In this document: positions 32,195-44,224 of the stretch, piece after piece
Layout: each line of letters begins with the position of its first letter
Numbering within the stretch: the first letter of the stretch is position 1
NCBI GenBank assembly: GCA_022605425.2
Contig: CM061246.1
Span: 1,423,501-1,487,500 of the forward strand
Direction of reading: 5' to 3'
Origin: Hamiltosporidium tvaerminnensis
Taxonomy: Eukaryota > Microsporidia > Dubosqiidae
Length of the DNA stretch: 64,000 nt
Made by a program: the position numbers and the translations under genes
Notes under the pieces: model-generated
What the model saw: only the letters and a program-made list of their open reading frames with translations
The model's database searches: none
Told to the model about the DNA's origin: nothing

Positions 32195-34279
32195 ATGGAA
32201 GAACAAGTTCTTAATACTGAACATACAGATGGTATAAGACTAACATGGAATAAATTACCTATTATACCAAAAGATACGACATTACCTATTCCTATTTCAG
32301 TTCTATACACTCCATTAAATCCATCACCAATAATACCACATGAACCACTTTTTTGTGCAAATAGTGTATGTAGGTCTGTTTTTAATCCGTTTTGTAAAAT
32401 AATAAATAATCAATGGACTTGTATATTATGTAATACTATAAATAACGGTGTAATACCAACGAGTACTACAGTAGATTATATATTAAATAAAGTAGTACCT
32501 GAGTTTATGTATGTTTTAGTTGTAGATATGTGTACTTTTGATAAGGAGAGACATGATTTGTTGGTGGAGGGTGTTAGAAGTACACTTGAGTCACTTCCTT
32601 TGTATTCTAAGGTTGGGTTGATTTTGTTTGGGACAAATATTGAATTATTTGAATTTTCTTGTTCGGTGAAAAAGGTGTATCTTTTTTCTGGGAAAAAAGA
32701 GTATTTAAAGGAAGATTTACAAAATATTATTTGTGGTGGTTCTGTGTCTAAGGAGGTGGGAGGTAATTTGGGGAATTTAAATTGTTTTTTTACTTCTCCT
32801 GAAAAAATGGCGATGAATTTTATTAAGAGAGATCCTTTTCCTGTTTTGGATGGGAATCGACCGGTACGGTGTACTGGGTCTGCTATATCGTTGGCTGTTT
32901 CTCTTTTGTCTTTTTGTGTTAATGATACGCCTGCTAAGATTATTTTATTTACTCAGGGGCCTCCTACTTTTGGGCCGGGGTGTTTGGCTTCTTTGTCTTT
33001 GAGTGACAATATACGGAGTAATAATGATATTTTGAAGGGAAAAGCTGACTATTATAAGAAGGGAATTGAATATTATAATAAATTGGGGCATAGGATGGTG
33101 GGGATAGGTGTTTCTTTGGATATTTTAGCTGCTACCTTGTATGATGTAGGTATTGAAGAGATGAGAGGTATGACAGATATGACAGGTGGGTGTGTGGTTA
33201 TGGCACAGGATTTTGATAAGGAAATTTATATCAGTTCGATTAAAAAATTGTATTCTTTACATGAAAATGAAACAGAAGATTTGCATTCACCGAAATATGG
33301 GTTTAATGCGCGGTTGAAAGTTCTTTCTTCTAAAAATTTGGTATTTAAAGGTGTTTTGGGTTTGGGAGCATCTCAACCTTCGACACATAAAATTAATTAT
33401 CTGAGATCAACGACAAATTTAACTTTATTGTTTGAAAATGGTGTTGTACAGGCAGGAGAGAAGGGATTTATACAACTGCTGATGCAATATGTGCGACCAG
33501 ATGGCAGACTTATTTTAAGAGTGACAAGTCTGTTACGTGAATTTGATGATTCGCATTCTAAAGATGTGAAAGAATCTTTTGATCAGGAAGCTGCAGTAGT
33601 TCTGATTTCTAGGATGATAAGTGGGGTGGAAGATGACATGGATTTGATTCGTAGGATTGACAGAGGATTAATAAGATTTGTTAAAAAATTTGGATCTTTT
33701 ATAAAAGGTGATTTAGAAAGTGTTTGTTTACCGGATAACATGGTTTATTACCCGAATTTTATTTATTTTCTTCGTAGATCTTTGATTGTACAACGAGAGA
33801 CAAGTTCTCCTGATGAAAATGCTTATTACAGAAATTTAGTTATGAGAGAAAGAGTAAATGAGTGTATGACAATGATAGTGCCTACTTTGATTTCATTTCA
33901 TTATCAAGGAGAGATAAAACCAGTGGAAATGGATTCTAAATCTTTAAAAGATGATTGTATTTTACTTCTTGACACATTTCATAATGTAGTGTTGTGGAGA
34001 GGAGAAAGTATTGCTTCTTGGATCAAAGAAGGATATCATTTGAAAGAAGATTTTAAGTATTTTAAAGAAATACTTGATGAGGCAGAAACCAAGGCTAAAA
34101 GTTTGGTAAATGAAAGATTTCCGACTCCTCAGTTTGTTGTCTGTGATCGGTATGGTTCACAAGAAAGAATTCTTCTTGCTAAAGTAAATCCAAGTTTAAA
34201 AAATAGTGTGGTTGTTACTGATGATATTGACTTTGAAACTTTTTATAAACATTTGTGTAAAATTGTGGTGGAAATTTGA
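32195..34279 (+). CDS. SEC23: COPII coat GTPase-activating subunit SEC23
   Basis: 694 residues (yeast about 768). SEC23 pairs with SEC24 in the inner COPII coat and activates GTP hydrolysis by SAR1 during budding from the endoplasmic reticulum. The order of domains is visible: N-terminal GIRLTWNKLP; a zinc finger with Cys54, Cys59, Cys76 and Cys79; the trunk (von Willebrand A-like) domain from about residue 105 (YVLVVDMCTFD, KVGLILFGTN, GNRPVRCTGSAISLAVSLL, FTQGPPTFGPG); the beta-sandwich and helical regions; and the C-terminal gelsolin-like domain (LLLDTFHNVVLWRG, FPTPQFVVCDRYGSQERILLAKVNPS). Complete, with no inserts, unlike the neighbouring prolyl-tRNA synthetase and CCR4. Confidence 0.96.
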   Translation: MEEQVLNTEHTDGIRLTWNKLPIIPKDTTLPIPISVLYTPLNPSPIIPHEPLFCANSVCRSVFNPFCKIINNQWTCILCNTINNGVIPTSTTVDYILNKVVPEFMYVLVVDMCTFDKERHDLLVEGVRSTLESLPLYSKVGLILFGTNIELFEFSCSVKKVYLFSGKKEYLKEDLQNIICGGSVSKEVGGNLGNLNCFFTSPEKMAMNFIKRDPFPVLDGNRPVRCTGSAISLAVSLLSFCVNDTPAKIILFTQGPPTFGPGCLASLSLSDNIRSNNDILKGKADYYKKGIEYYNKLGHRMVGIGVSLDILAATLYDVGIEEMRGMTDMTGGCVVMAQDFDKEIYISSIKKLYSLHENETEDLHSPKYGFNARLKVLSSKNLVFKGVLGLGASQPSTHKINYLRSTTNLTLLFENGVVQAGEKGFIQLLMQYVRPDGRLILRVTSLLREFDDSHSKDVKESFDQEAAVVLISRMISGVEDDMDLIRRIDRGLIRFVKKFGSFIKGDLESVCLPDNMVYYPNFIYFLRRSLIVQRETSSPDENAYYRNLVMRERVNECMTMIVPTLISFHYQGEIKPVEMDSKSLKDDCILLLDTFHNVVLWRGESIASWIKEGYHLKEDFKYFKEILDEAETKAKSLVNERFPTPQFVVCDRYGSQERILLAKVNPSLKNSVVVTDDIDFETFYKHLCKIVVEI

Positions 34280-34444
34280 AAATAAATGTTTTCTTATGGT
34301 TTGTGTGTTGATTTTAAAGTTTTTTTGTGGTGTTTTATATTTATTTTTTATAGTCCTAATTAATTTTGTGTTTTTTTATACTTTATAATCATAAAGATTT
34401 AAATATTTAATTTTATAGATTAAATGTATTTTCCAACTAAAATA

Positions 34445-34860
34445 AATCTCATCTTAAAAGACTAGAAATACCCATGAATGTAGAGGCATATATTCAGTCT
34501 ATAGTACTTAAGAAAACAGTCGAAACAATTTCCTTTGATCGACGAAGAGGACTTGAGTCAGGACTAAATGCCGAAGAGAGCTGGGACAAAGCGTCAATGG
34601 GTGTTATTATGAGATCAGAGATGCATGAGGAACCAATACCCCCTTTAAAAGAAGCGAAAAGAGAGGAAGATGCTGTTTAAATTTTAAAACCAAAAAAATA
34701 ATACACCCCTTATTTCACAAGGAGGAACCACTTTGGAGGAACCGACCAATAACATAAATGAAGAGTCGGATTTGGAAGAAGAGACAATAGTGGTTAAAGA
34801 GGTAGAAGAAAACATATAAAAATGTTAAAATATTTTAACCCAGACAGAATTTTATTAACT
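34445..34860 (+). mobile_element. LINE 3' fragment (B)
   Basis: Contains 34474-34680, the last 68 codons of the LINE polyprotein (MNVEAYIQSIVLKKTVET, FDRRRGLESG), clearly the same as the end of the copy at 27043-28980. The 3' UTR follows and ends with TTTTAACCCAGACAGAATTT. The acidic C-terminal codons and the AAAGAGGTAGAAGAAAACAT segment are preserved. Confidence 0.88.
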
Positions 34861-34984
34861 AAAAATTTTCCAACTAAATATTTAATTTTTGGTTTAAAGT
34901 GTATCTCAAAGAGACAGTGAAATTAACTTTTAAAAATTCATTATTTGGAATGTGATAAAGAAGGGTAAAGCAATTGTTAATTTT

Positions 34985-35935
34985 TAGGGACTTCTCAGGA
35001 TGGTTAAGGAAAGGTAGTGTAAGATTACGCGATGAAACGATATTTTGCTATACCCAGTATATAAATGTAAGACGGGGAGAAGAAGGTGTGTTTCAACACC
35101 GCGGTAACTCAGAAAAACCATAGATCATCTAGCAACGAGATTTAAAAATTCTTGGCATGACTATAATAGACGGCATAATGAAGTGGTAAGATACAGGCAC
35201 TTAATCTTACTAAATCGATATAAATCAAAGTTTTCAAATCGAATAGCGCGTCACTCGGTTCAAGGAATTCTTGATAATGAATATGCAGAGAAAAGAGTGG
35301 ACATCAGGGTAAAAACCGATGCCAATAGTGGATGTAATGGACCCATATATTTATTTCAGATGAAAAAATTAAATAACACTCATTGAAGAAGGGATTACAC
35401 CAAGACTCTCTTCAAATAGTTCAAACAAGAAGCTTAGAGAGTACGAAATCTTGGCAAATGATCATAATTTTATTTATAAATTAATGTAGAGATAATTTCT
35501 TATGTGATAATCTGGGACGGTGTTGTGACAAAATAAGACAAGACGTATTTAGAAGATCACTAATACCCATGAACATAGAGGGATGCATTCAGTGGATAGT
35601 ACTCTTTAAGACTATCGAAACGATTTCTTTTAATGCAAGAAGAAGACTTGAGTAGGTTTTCCATGCCGAAGAAGCAGGCAATGGGTCTTATTAAAGGAGC
35701 TGAGATACATAAACAACCAAAAACCTCTTTTACTTACGTAAGTATCGAGGAAGACTGTATTAAACAAATAATTACAAAAAAAATATTTTATCTCTTATTC
35801 TTGATAGCGTAAACACAGTAGAAGAAACGACAATAATCATGATTGAAGAGTCGGGGTTTAAGAGAAGATGTAGAATAGTTCAAATGGCAGAAAAAAATAT
35901 ATGACAGTTTTGGATTTTAACTAAATTTTAATCTA
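34985..35935 (+). mobile_element. LINE 3' fragment (C), directly after B
   Basis: Same orientation as B but starting further 5'. It covers the zinc knuckle region (now broken: GTTTCAACACCGCGG), ACGGCATAATGAAGTGGTAA, the endonuclease start (35183-35386, HSVQGILDNEYAEKRVD) and the C-terminal codons, then the 3' UTR. More diverged than B, with many stops. Two independent 5'-truncated insertions side by side is the simplest explanation. Confidence 0.82.
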
Positions 35936-38900
35936 GTACCTATTTATGTATTCGGAGGTTTTTAATACACTTTTTTTAATTGTTTCGTCTGTTGTTTATA
36001 GGAAAAATTAGAATATTTTCCTTAGCTAAAGTGGCCTTACATAGTTGCTTATCTAAAAATGTCAAGTTATTCAAATCTATTAGCGAACTGACAGCCATTT
36101 TCTTTGTGTTTCTGTTATAGTCATTGCAAAAGCGTATCAGAAACTATAAACCTTGAAATTTAAATGAAATATATGCTGTGACTACTGAAACTTGGAAAGA
36201 ACTGATCTTCCTATTTTAATTTGTCACTAAAAATTATGATTTTGAGTGCATTTTTCAATATTTTTTTACAGAAAGTCTCCTATCGTAACAGAGTTGTAAT
36301 TAATTGATGCTTCAAAGAAGAACACTTGACCCTAAAAATTTCGTCATAAAAACTCCGATGGAATACCTAATAAATCAAGTAAACATAAGAATTACTCTCG
36401 GTACCAGCAACTTTTCCTTGAATCGTTCCGGTTTAGATGAATTTATATGTTGTCGCTTCTTTTGGTAGTCCATCTCTAATTTTCAAACTGCAAGCATTTG
36501 CATAATTATTAATAGCAGGTAGTATAACACGTGTATAAATTCACGAACGGTGCTTGTAATTTTGAGTATTAGTCGGGAAAAAATTTTAAATATTTTTCCT
36601 CGATTTATTATATCCTATAGAAGTTTATTAACGTTCTTCATTGTGATATTCTCAATATTCAGCAATTGTTTTGCAAAATATCTGCAATACTTTATTTATT
36701 TAGTTTACTAAGTATATTAGTTTCCAAAATCGATCTTATTATTTTCCATTAGAAACTGCTGATTTGAGACACCAATTAAATTCATCGGATAGTATCGACG
36801 TTGAAAAACTAGCATGGTTTCTTAAAAAAACCAGAAAATAAACCAAATGCTACAATGTTGAATGCCAGATTTCTCTCAAACCTTCCATTGCGCGATAAAA
36901 TAAACTAATGGTTGATTATGTACCAATCTGCATTATTCTCATGTAAAAGTTTATGACATTTCGAGAACTTAAATTATCTTGCAGATTTTCTAATATTGTA
37001 TGTAGGTCTCTCTGTTTGGCAAAATCAATGACATTTTCAATTATAAATGTGTTGGCTGACCTTATTTAAAGTGTTTTCGCATTTTTACATGGTGCAAACT
37101 TGCCCAATTTCATTCTAGAATAGTATTTCTTCAAGAATGATTAAAATTAGAAAAGTTTTCACCGAATTTTCGGACGAATCTTTTAAGTTTAATCCGCCAC
37201 GTCATATTCATATAACATTTATGATCATTCCATGTTCAAATAACTGTTCCAGAATCAATTTAGATTATGTTCAGAAACTATATACTTGGATCATTTCCAT
37301 TGAAGTGTATTTATAAAATTTAATTCCGATTATGCACGTCGGTTGCGCTCGATTTGGGATTACATGCCCAATCGTCCCAACTTTTGTTTACGTTGATAAA
37401 CATTGATCCTCGATCGAAACCAATGCCGAACTGTATGCTTTTGTTGTGAATTCCATGTCCGGTTTTTTCTTTATAAACGACATAGAATGTTCTCTCATTT
37501 AAACTTTGTAGTTTTTCAAAGGATTTTTCGTGTGAGATAGGAAATACATTGTAAGTAGTTTCGAAAATGACCTGTTTATTTGCTAAAGTTGTCTTTATTT
37601 GATACTTCAGCTAGAGCCATGGTCTACTGAGGATATTTTTCAATGGATGCAATTTATGCAAGCTTCTTGACGAGTCGCAGATACTTCGTAATTTACGTTT
37701 CTAAATTCTGATGCGGATTTCTTTTCACGTTTTTTATATCAGAAATTTCTAGGGCTCCTATTCTTGATTGTTTTGAAAGTGAATGTTGCTGTCTACAGAC
37801 GAAATATATATTCGCATAACCTTCGCCGGTTGCTTTGTTTATGGCGTTAGAATATTTCTTTTATGTTTCCGTCTGTATGATATTAGCACTTCAAAGTAAA
37901 GTTTTGCATTTATAAATGAGTCTTTATTGCACGATGATATGAATATTTTTAACGCTGTTTGTGATTGAGAAATTTCATTGAATATAATTTTTTTCTCGTT
38001 GTTAAATATTACCGCTGTTCAACATCAAGCCAATATATAGGTATATTACTAATAGAATTTAAACTACAAGATTCCGTTTGGAGTTATGGTGAAGACCGGC
38101 AGGGAAAAAATTAAATATTTAGACACATAGATAACGAATCAAAAATTTATAAAGAACATAGAATTTTGATTGCTATAAACTCAAGTCTGAGCAAAGACAT
38201 TAACATCTCCTAACTAATGATTTAAAGAATTATTTCTTTTACCCTAAAGAAGGAGTGAAAATGAAACATAACAGAATACCTTTATAAAATAACAATCTTC
38301 CTTTAATACTTCTTCAACGCCGGCACACGGCACTCATAAAAAACCTTTTAGGGAATATAGTTTAATAGTACTAATATTTCTCCTTATTGGCAATCATAAT
38401 TATGATAGGATATTCTACATATAGAAAGACGTGTATTAGCTTATATATAGATAGATATGTGTATGATAGCCACAATGTTAAGGATTTTGAGTTCTAAAAA
38501 TACAAAATAGAATGAAAACTCGATACTTTTAAACCTGTCAATATCCAGCTAAATATTCTTAAGAATAAAAGAAGTTGCAGAGACATAAAGCGGAACAATT
38601 TGCTTTGCTAGGTGATGATATTCGCTTTCAGAAGCGCGATTTTTTTTTAAAAAAACTGTTGCGTTTAGCTGCCTAGAGTAAACATGTTGAGGAAACCGGA
38701 ACATTTTTTGCACACATCAAAGTAAATAAAATGATGGCTTTGGTTGGAAAAAAATATAATGTAATTACCAAAACATATTTAAAAGTATGTCAAAGCATTT
38801 ATTACGCGCTGCGAATTTATTTGTGCAAATTCATTCTAACTAATATATATTAACTATATCGCCAAAAAAACATGATTTTTATACGATAATCGTTTAAGCT

Positions 38901-40728
38901 CAGAGAACATGGTGATTTAAACTTCTAATAGGTCAAATTCTCTAGGGTTTCCTGCATAAACAAAATATCTTTGATGCTCTTTTATGATTTATAAGATTCG
39001 GAACGCAAATGATTGATTGGTTTTTTTGCCAACTTTGGTGTTTCAGTGCCATTACACACTAAAAACAGTATATTGTTTCAAATTTATACGGTTTGGACCA
39101 TTTTTACCTTTTTCGTTATAAAAGTTATAAATGTAGAAAAATGTAATTCAAAAAGCGCAACTATGGGTCGAATTTGTAAATATAATTACAAAGATAAAAG
39201 ACAAGGAAAATTTACTCAAAGCGCGTATAAAGATAAATTTAACATTTTAATATATTGTTTAGGAATATAATAGAGCAACATATAATGGGACAAAAAAGTT
39301 TAAATTATGCTTTTCTCCAAACAAACAAAGTTTTATTTATTTTTTTAGAAGAATAGTGAGCGAAAATGAATCTGGTATAATATAATTTTCGATTAAATTG
39401 AAAGCTTCGGGCTTGTTATTACCGAAAAAACGCGCGTGTGGATACATATTTAGGCTTAGAGATAACTTTGGATGTGCATGAAGAATTTATTTGACCAATA
39501 ACACTTAGAAATATTAGGTGCTTTGATAATTAAAAACGATAGAAAAAATTTTGCGAAGTTAAGTAATCAATTTTAAACTAAAAGGATGAATTCATGATAG
39601 CGAAACTTTATCACATCTCGTTAAATTTCTGTTTTTAAAGACAAAATATTGATAAAAAAAAAGGACTTCGACAGGAATATAAATACTAAAATATCTCATT
39701 TTGTCTCTTTTAACATCGATTTGGTTCTTATTGTGATACTATCTTTACTAAAAACATGATTGAAGTAAAAAAACCGTGAATGTGACACAGTAAAAGTTTC
39801 CAGTGGTTCAATGAAACCTACTATAATTTAATCTTGATTTATTTGCAATTGCAATATTGCATTTTTTTTATTATTTAAATCTTGATATATTATTTATTCT
39901 TTTCTCCGCCTAAAATTTTTAAATTAAAGCTATATAGGCATTTTCAGCTTGGTCATTATCAAATTTTAGGGTCAAATTACTTTTATTTTAAGCTTCTTGG
40001 TGAGCTTTATAGAGAAATGAATAAAAATGATGTTTATCTAAAAAAATTAAGAAAAATAGGGGGTTTTAAAGCGAATAACAAGCTTCTATTGGACATGGGT
40101 GTTTGTTAGACCGTGACATTTAGCTTTTAACTTTAGTTGAGATTCTTGGTTAAATCTAAGAACAACAATGTATTTGCCTGCCTACCACTTAAAGGAGATT
40201 TTAAGCACTAACAAGGATTTAATTTTTTCAAAGATTGGTTTAAAAAAAATCATATGTACTCGTCTAATAATATCCATATGTTCTTATCAGATTATCTCAT
40301 GTTTTTTTGTATAAATGCCGGATATTGGATTCATTTTTTTGTTCCAGATATTTGAGTTAAAAAAACAGCGTAGTAAATAGAATGCCAATTGATGTAAAAT
40401 ATCGGCTTTTTCATTTCGGTTTAAAAAATTTATTAAAAAATAACGAAACCCTTTACAATAATTTTATTAAATATACTATATATATCGTAAAATATATACA
40501 TATGAATGAATGTTTTTATAATTCGTTCATTTAATAAGAATATTATTTCACTTTATCTATGATAGTCCGATTTTTTAATTTGAATAAAAGTTTAGAAAAC
40601 TTCTTTCGAATGATTGAATCTTATTTTGCACTATGAGCTGATTACTTCAAATCATATCTTTGCAAAACTAAAAAAATCTGAGAATTAAATTTTAAATTCC
40701 AAAAAAATACTTCAATACAATTTTTTTA
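35936..40728. other. Long gene-free stretch with decayed coding sequence
   Basis: No intact gene. On the minus strand between about 36.7 and 37.9 kb there are successive long open pieces: one reading NTFIIENVIDFAKQRDLHTI (about 36920-37065), one with KEKTGHGIHNKSIQFGIGFD (about 37330-37600), and one with NAINKATGEGYANIYFVCRQ (about 37730-37870). They are joined by stops and shifts, which suggests a dead gene of about 1.2 kb. I do not recognise it. The rest is AT-rich, with short TTG-started frames (39013, 39882) that I do not accept as genes. Confidence 0.45.
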
Positions 40729-40731
40729 CCC
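40729..40731 (+). promoter_or_regulatory. CCC motif upstream of HAS1
   Basis: TTTTTTTACCCGTTATG; CCC 4-6 bases before the ATG. Confidence 0.6.
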
Positions 40732-40734
40732 GTT

Positions 40735-42123
40735 ATGTCTGAAAATCAAACAAACCAAAAATTTACAGATCTGCCTCTTTCTAAAGAAACATTGGCTTTT
40801 TTAAATGAAAATGGGTTTGATGAAATGACAGAAATTCAATCGAAATCTATTTTACCAATATTAAGCGGTGTTGATGTTTTAGCAAGTGCCAAGACTGGAA
40901 GTGGTAAGACACTATCCTTTTTAATACCAATAGTTGAGCATTTAAAAATGTTAGATTTCAAAGATAAACATGGAACAGGTGCACTAATAATTGCACCCAC
41001 GCGTGAATTGGCAATTCAAATATTCAACGTATGCTCAAAACTGATAAAATATCACAATTTATCGGTTACAATTGTAATTGGTGGAATAAATAAAAAAATA
41101 GAAGATGAAAATTTAAGAAAAGGATGTAATATTGTCATAGGGACACCGGGTAGATTAATGGATCATTTAAAAAATACTGCGAAGTTTAAAATATCTAATT
41201 TGAAAATACTTGTTTTAGATGAAACAGATAGAATATTAGATGTTGGATTTGAAGATGAATTGAAAAATATTCTTAAATTATTACCAGAAAATAGACAAAC
41301 ACTTATGTTTAGTGCTACTCAAACATCAAAATTAGAAGATATATCAAGACTTTCGTTAAAAAATAAACCACTGCGAATATCTGCGAATCCGAGTAATCAT
41401 GATGATCTAATATGTGATAATCTTAATCAATTTTATATTTTGGCTACAGAAAGTAAAAGATTGGCTGTTTTATATTCGATTTTAAAAAGATTTAAAAATG
41501 AAAAAGTGATGGTTTTTTTTAGTACTTGCAATTCTGTAAATTTTCATTCACAATTATTTAATTTTATTGGATTTAAAATTATTTCGTTGCATGGAAAAAT
41601 GAATCAAATTAAAAGATCGAATTCGTTTAAAAATTTCGAAAAAGAAAAAACTTCTATACTTTTTTGTACAGATGTGGCAGCACGTGGTTTGGACTTCAGC
41701 AATGTATCAACAGTAATTCAATATGACGTTCCTGTGGATGTAAAAGAATATATACATCGTGTAGGACGAACAGCTAGAGCAGGAAAAAACGGTAATGCAA
41801 TTTTATTTTTAATCCCAACCGAAGAAAAATACATCAAATTTCTAGAAACAAAAAATATGATTCTTAATGAATATTGTATCGAAAGAATTAAAAAAATAAC
41901 AGAAAAAATTCTTAAAATAGTTGAAAATAATTATTTTTTTAAGAAAAACGCAATTTTGGCTTTTAAATCTTTTTTAAGTAGTTATAGTTCATTGAGTCTA
42001 AAAGAATACTTTGATGTACGGAAAATAGATATTGAAGAATTCTGTAAGTCTTTTGGACTATCAAGTATGCCTGCAATTCAATTTTCAGCAAATTTTAACA
42101 AAAAAACACAAAAGAGACTTTAA
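40735..42123 (+). CDS. HAS1: DEAD-box RNA helicase HAS1
   Basis: 462 residues. All helicase motifs are present in order: Q motif (Gln39 region), AKTGSGKT at 52-59, PTRELAIQ, TPGRLMD, motif II at 162-165, SAT at 193-195, and HRVGRTARAG from 341. Motif II reads DETD instead of DEAD. The C-terminal segment FKSFLSSYSSLSLKEYFDV, KSFGLSSMPAI is the HAS1/DDX18 signature and distinguishes it from other DEAD-box proteins. HAS1 is a nucleolar helicase needed for 40S and 60S ribosomal subunit assembly and for release of snoRNAs. The protein lacks the long N-terminal extension of the human form and starts close to the core, as expected in a reduced genome. Confidence 0.93.
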   Translation: MSENQTNQKFTDLPLSKETLAFLNENGFDEMTEIQSKSILPILSGVDVLASAKTGSGKTLSFLIPIVEHLKMLDFKDKHGTGALIIAPTRELAIQIFNVCSKLIKYHNLSVTIVIGGINKKIEDENLRKGCNIVIGTPGRLMDHLKNTAKFKISNLKILVLDETDRILDVGFEDELKNILKLLPENRQTLMFSATQTSKLEDISRLSLKNKPLRISANPSNHDDLICDNLNQFYILATESKRLAVLYSILKRFKNEKVMVFFSTCNSVNFHSQLFNFIGFKIISLHGKMNQIKRSNSFKNFEKEKTSILFCTDVAARGLDFSNVSTVIQYDVPVDVKEYIHRVGRTARAGKNGNAILFLIPTEEKYIKFLETKNMILNEYCIERIKKITEKILKIVENNYFFKKNAILAFKSFLSSYSSLSLKEYFDVRKIDIEEFCKSFGLSSMPAIQFSANFNKKTQKRL

Positions 42124-42730
42124 ATATGTAGTTTCAATGAAAAATACAAATAATAATAACTTAATTTTTGTAAAAGACCAAAGCTTTAAATTATAAAATC
42201 ATGGAATATATAGATGAAATTAAAATTTTTATATTTTTAAAATATTTATGATCCTCAAGTTTTTAATTGTTCAATAATCTTTATGGTTCAAAATTTTTAT
42301 ATTTTTCCAACTTTTTTTCTAATTTATGACTCTCAAGTTTTTTATTGTTCAAATAATCTTTATGGTTCTAAAATTTTATTATTTACACTCTATCAGTTTC
42401 GATATAATTTTCCATTCAAAAATGAAACCTGAAAATTAATTTTACTTATAAAATTATCTTTCGTAATCGAAATTTCAAAATAAATATTTTAAAGAAAAAT
42501 AAATCGTTAAACAGTGAATTCAAATACTACAATGCAGTTATCCATCAAATTAAGTAATTTAATATTCAATAGTAAATGACCTGAATTCCTTTCAAAAAAT
42601 AATTAAATCATTAAAATTAGAAAATAAAGATAAATTATGAACATTAAAATATCTCGAAATTGAAGATAAAAATATTTTTAATGATTTTTGGTGATTTTAT
42701 TCAGTTATTAAAAATATAGGATTTATCCAA
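42124..42730. other. AT-rich spacer HAS1-eIF2A
   Basis: Contains an imperfect ~100-base direct duplication (ATTTTTATATTTTT and CTCAAGTTTTTAATTGTTC at 42215-42300, again at 42295-42380). No gene seen. Confidence 0.5.
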
Positions 42731-42733
42731 CCC
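42731..42733 (+). promoter_or_regulatory. CCC motif upstream of eIF2A
   Basis: TCCAACCCTTTTTTAAAAAA then the ATG at 42745; CCC 12-14 bases before it. Confidence 0.55.
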
Positions 42734-42744
42734 TTTTTTAAAAA

Positions 42745-44160
42745 ATGGATCCAAAATTTTCTATTATAACACATTCAGATAAAGGATTGCTTCTTTCGTT
42801 GAATCAAGAAATGAATGATATGGTTAGATTATCAAATATTACGGGTTTAGAAGTAGAAAGATGTGTATATTCAAATACAGTAATTCTGATATATTCAAAG
42901 GAAAAAGTAATTTTGTATGAAATAAAAAACGGTAAACAAATATCGGAATTTGTAATGAAAGAAATCAAGGAAATGAAAATATCGGATTCTGAAAATTTGT
43001 ATGCCTTTCTTTCGTTAGAACGGATCTTCTATGTTTTTACGAAAGAAAAAATTATTTTTCAAGAAAAGTTTGTAGAAAAATTTTCGTTTTCTGATGATTA
43101 CTTATTGATCTTAAAAAATGGTGAGGCCACTGTTTATAAAATTAGGAACAATGAATTTAATATTATTTCAAAAGAAAGAAATGTTTTTGATTTTAGTGTT
43201 CATGAAGATTCCTACGTAATAGTTTATAAAAAAAGTGAGAAAAATGTATTTAAATTGCAAATAAATTCAAGAAATGTAGTTTCTTGCTTTGAATTTGAAA
43301 AATTAGAAAAAATAGAAATGAAGAAGAAAGATAACAATTTTCTATTTTTAATTACAACTGATTACGTAACAAATACATATTTCGGACACACAAAGATATT
43401 TTTTTATTCTGGCACTACAAGAAAATTAAAAGAAATTTATAATTTGAATCCCATACATAGTTTCTGTTTTTTAAATGATGGATTCGCTATCTGTTATGGA
43501 GATCAGCCGAGTAATGTATCTATTTACGATTATAATTGTCAGGAAATTAAGAAGTTCCCAAGAGGTGTACGAAACAAAATGTATTTTAATTTACATGAAA
43601 ATCTTGTATGTTTCTGTGGATTCAATAATCTTTCCGGTGAAATCGAAATCTATGGAATACAGGATTTAGAAATAAAAGCCAAATTAAAAGAACTAGGTGC
43701 ATCTTCTGTATGTTGGTCACCATGTGGACGATATTTCTGTGTTGCGACGACTAAAGAACTAAGAGTTGACAATAAAATCAGTGTTTTTGATTATTTCGGA
43801 AGAAAAATTGTAGAAAAAAATTTTGAAAAATTAGAATCTTGTTTTTGGTTTGGAGAAAAGGAAAATTTCACAGCTCTGGAAAAGCCAAAAAACATGAATT
43901 TAGCAGTTGAAAAACATTATGTACCTCCGAATCTTAGAAATAGTAATTATCACCAAAAACTCGACAAAAAACATCAAATTCTCAAAAAAAGTAAAGGGAA
44001 AATAAATAATTCAATGAGTAAAGAAGACATCATTGACAAACTAAATACAATCAAAGAATTAAAAAAGAGACTCGAATCGGGTGAAAAACTAAACATTGAA
44101 AATCTAAATTTAATTTCAAGTGAAACATTTTACTTAAACGAATTGAATAAAAAAAGCTAA
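42745..44160 (+). CDS. Translation initiation factor eIF2A
   Basis: 471 residues. A WD-type beta-propeller fills residues 1-390. The best-conserved stretch is CGFNNLSGEIEIYGIQDLE followed by SVCWSPCGRYFCVATTKELR and NKISVFDYFGR, matching the eIF2A family (FGNLxGxMEVWD, WCPDGxxxxTATxxPRLRVxN). Next comes the family's YVPPNLR motif (about residue 393), a basic linker and a C-terminal Lys/Leu/Glu helix. eIF2A can deliver initiator tRNA to the 40S subunit independently of eIF2 (the heterotrimer); it should not be confused with eIF2-alpha. Divergent blades in the first 200 residues are typical. On the same strand as HAS1, about 620 bases downstream. Confidence 0.87.
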   Translation: MDPKFSIITHSDKGLLLSLNQEMNDMVRLSNITGLEVERCVYSNTVILIYSKEKVILYEIKNGKQISEFVMKEIKEMKISDSENLYAFLSLERIFYVFTKEKIIFQEKFVEKFSFSDDYLLILKNGEATVYKIRNNEFNIISKERNVFDFSVHEDSYVIVYKKSEKNVFKLQINSRNVVSCFEFEKLEKIEMKKKDNNFLFLITTDYVTNTYFGHTKIFFYSGTTRKLKEIYNLNPIHSFCFLNDGFAICYGDQPSNVSIYDYNCQEIKKFPRGVRNKMYFNLHENLVCFCGFNNLSGEIEIYGIQDLEIKAKLKELGASSVCWSPCGRYFCVATTKELRVDNKISVFDYFGRKIVEKNFEKLESCFWFGEKENFTALEKPKNMNLAVEKHYVPPNLRNSNYHQKLDKKHQILKKSKGKINNSMSKEDIIDKLNTIKELKKRLESGEKLNIENLNLISSETFYLNELNKKS

Positions 44161-44224
44161 TTTCTTTATCCTTTTTCTACTGTTTATGAATTCAGTTATT
44201 AAATTTATTTCTAAATTTAAATTT

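Noticed and set aside
39013-40109. Two 75-85 codon plus-strand frames (39013, 39882)
   Set aside because: Both begin with TTG, lack upstream signals and lie in decayed sequence; could be relics but cannot be supported.
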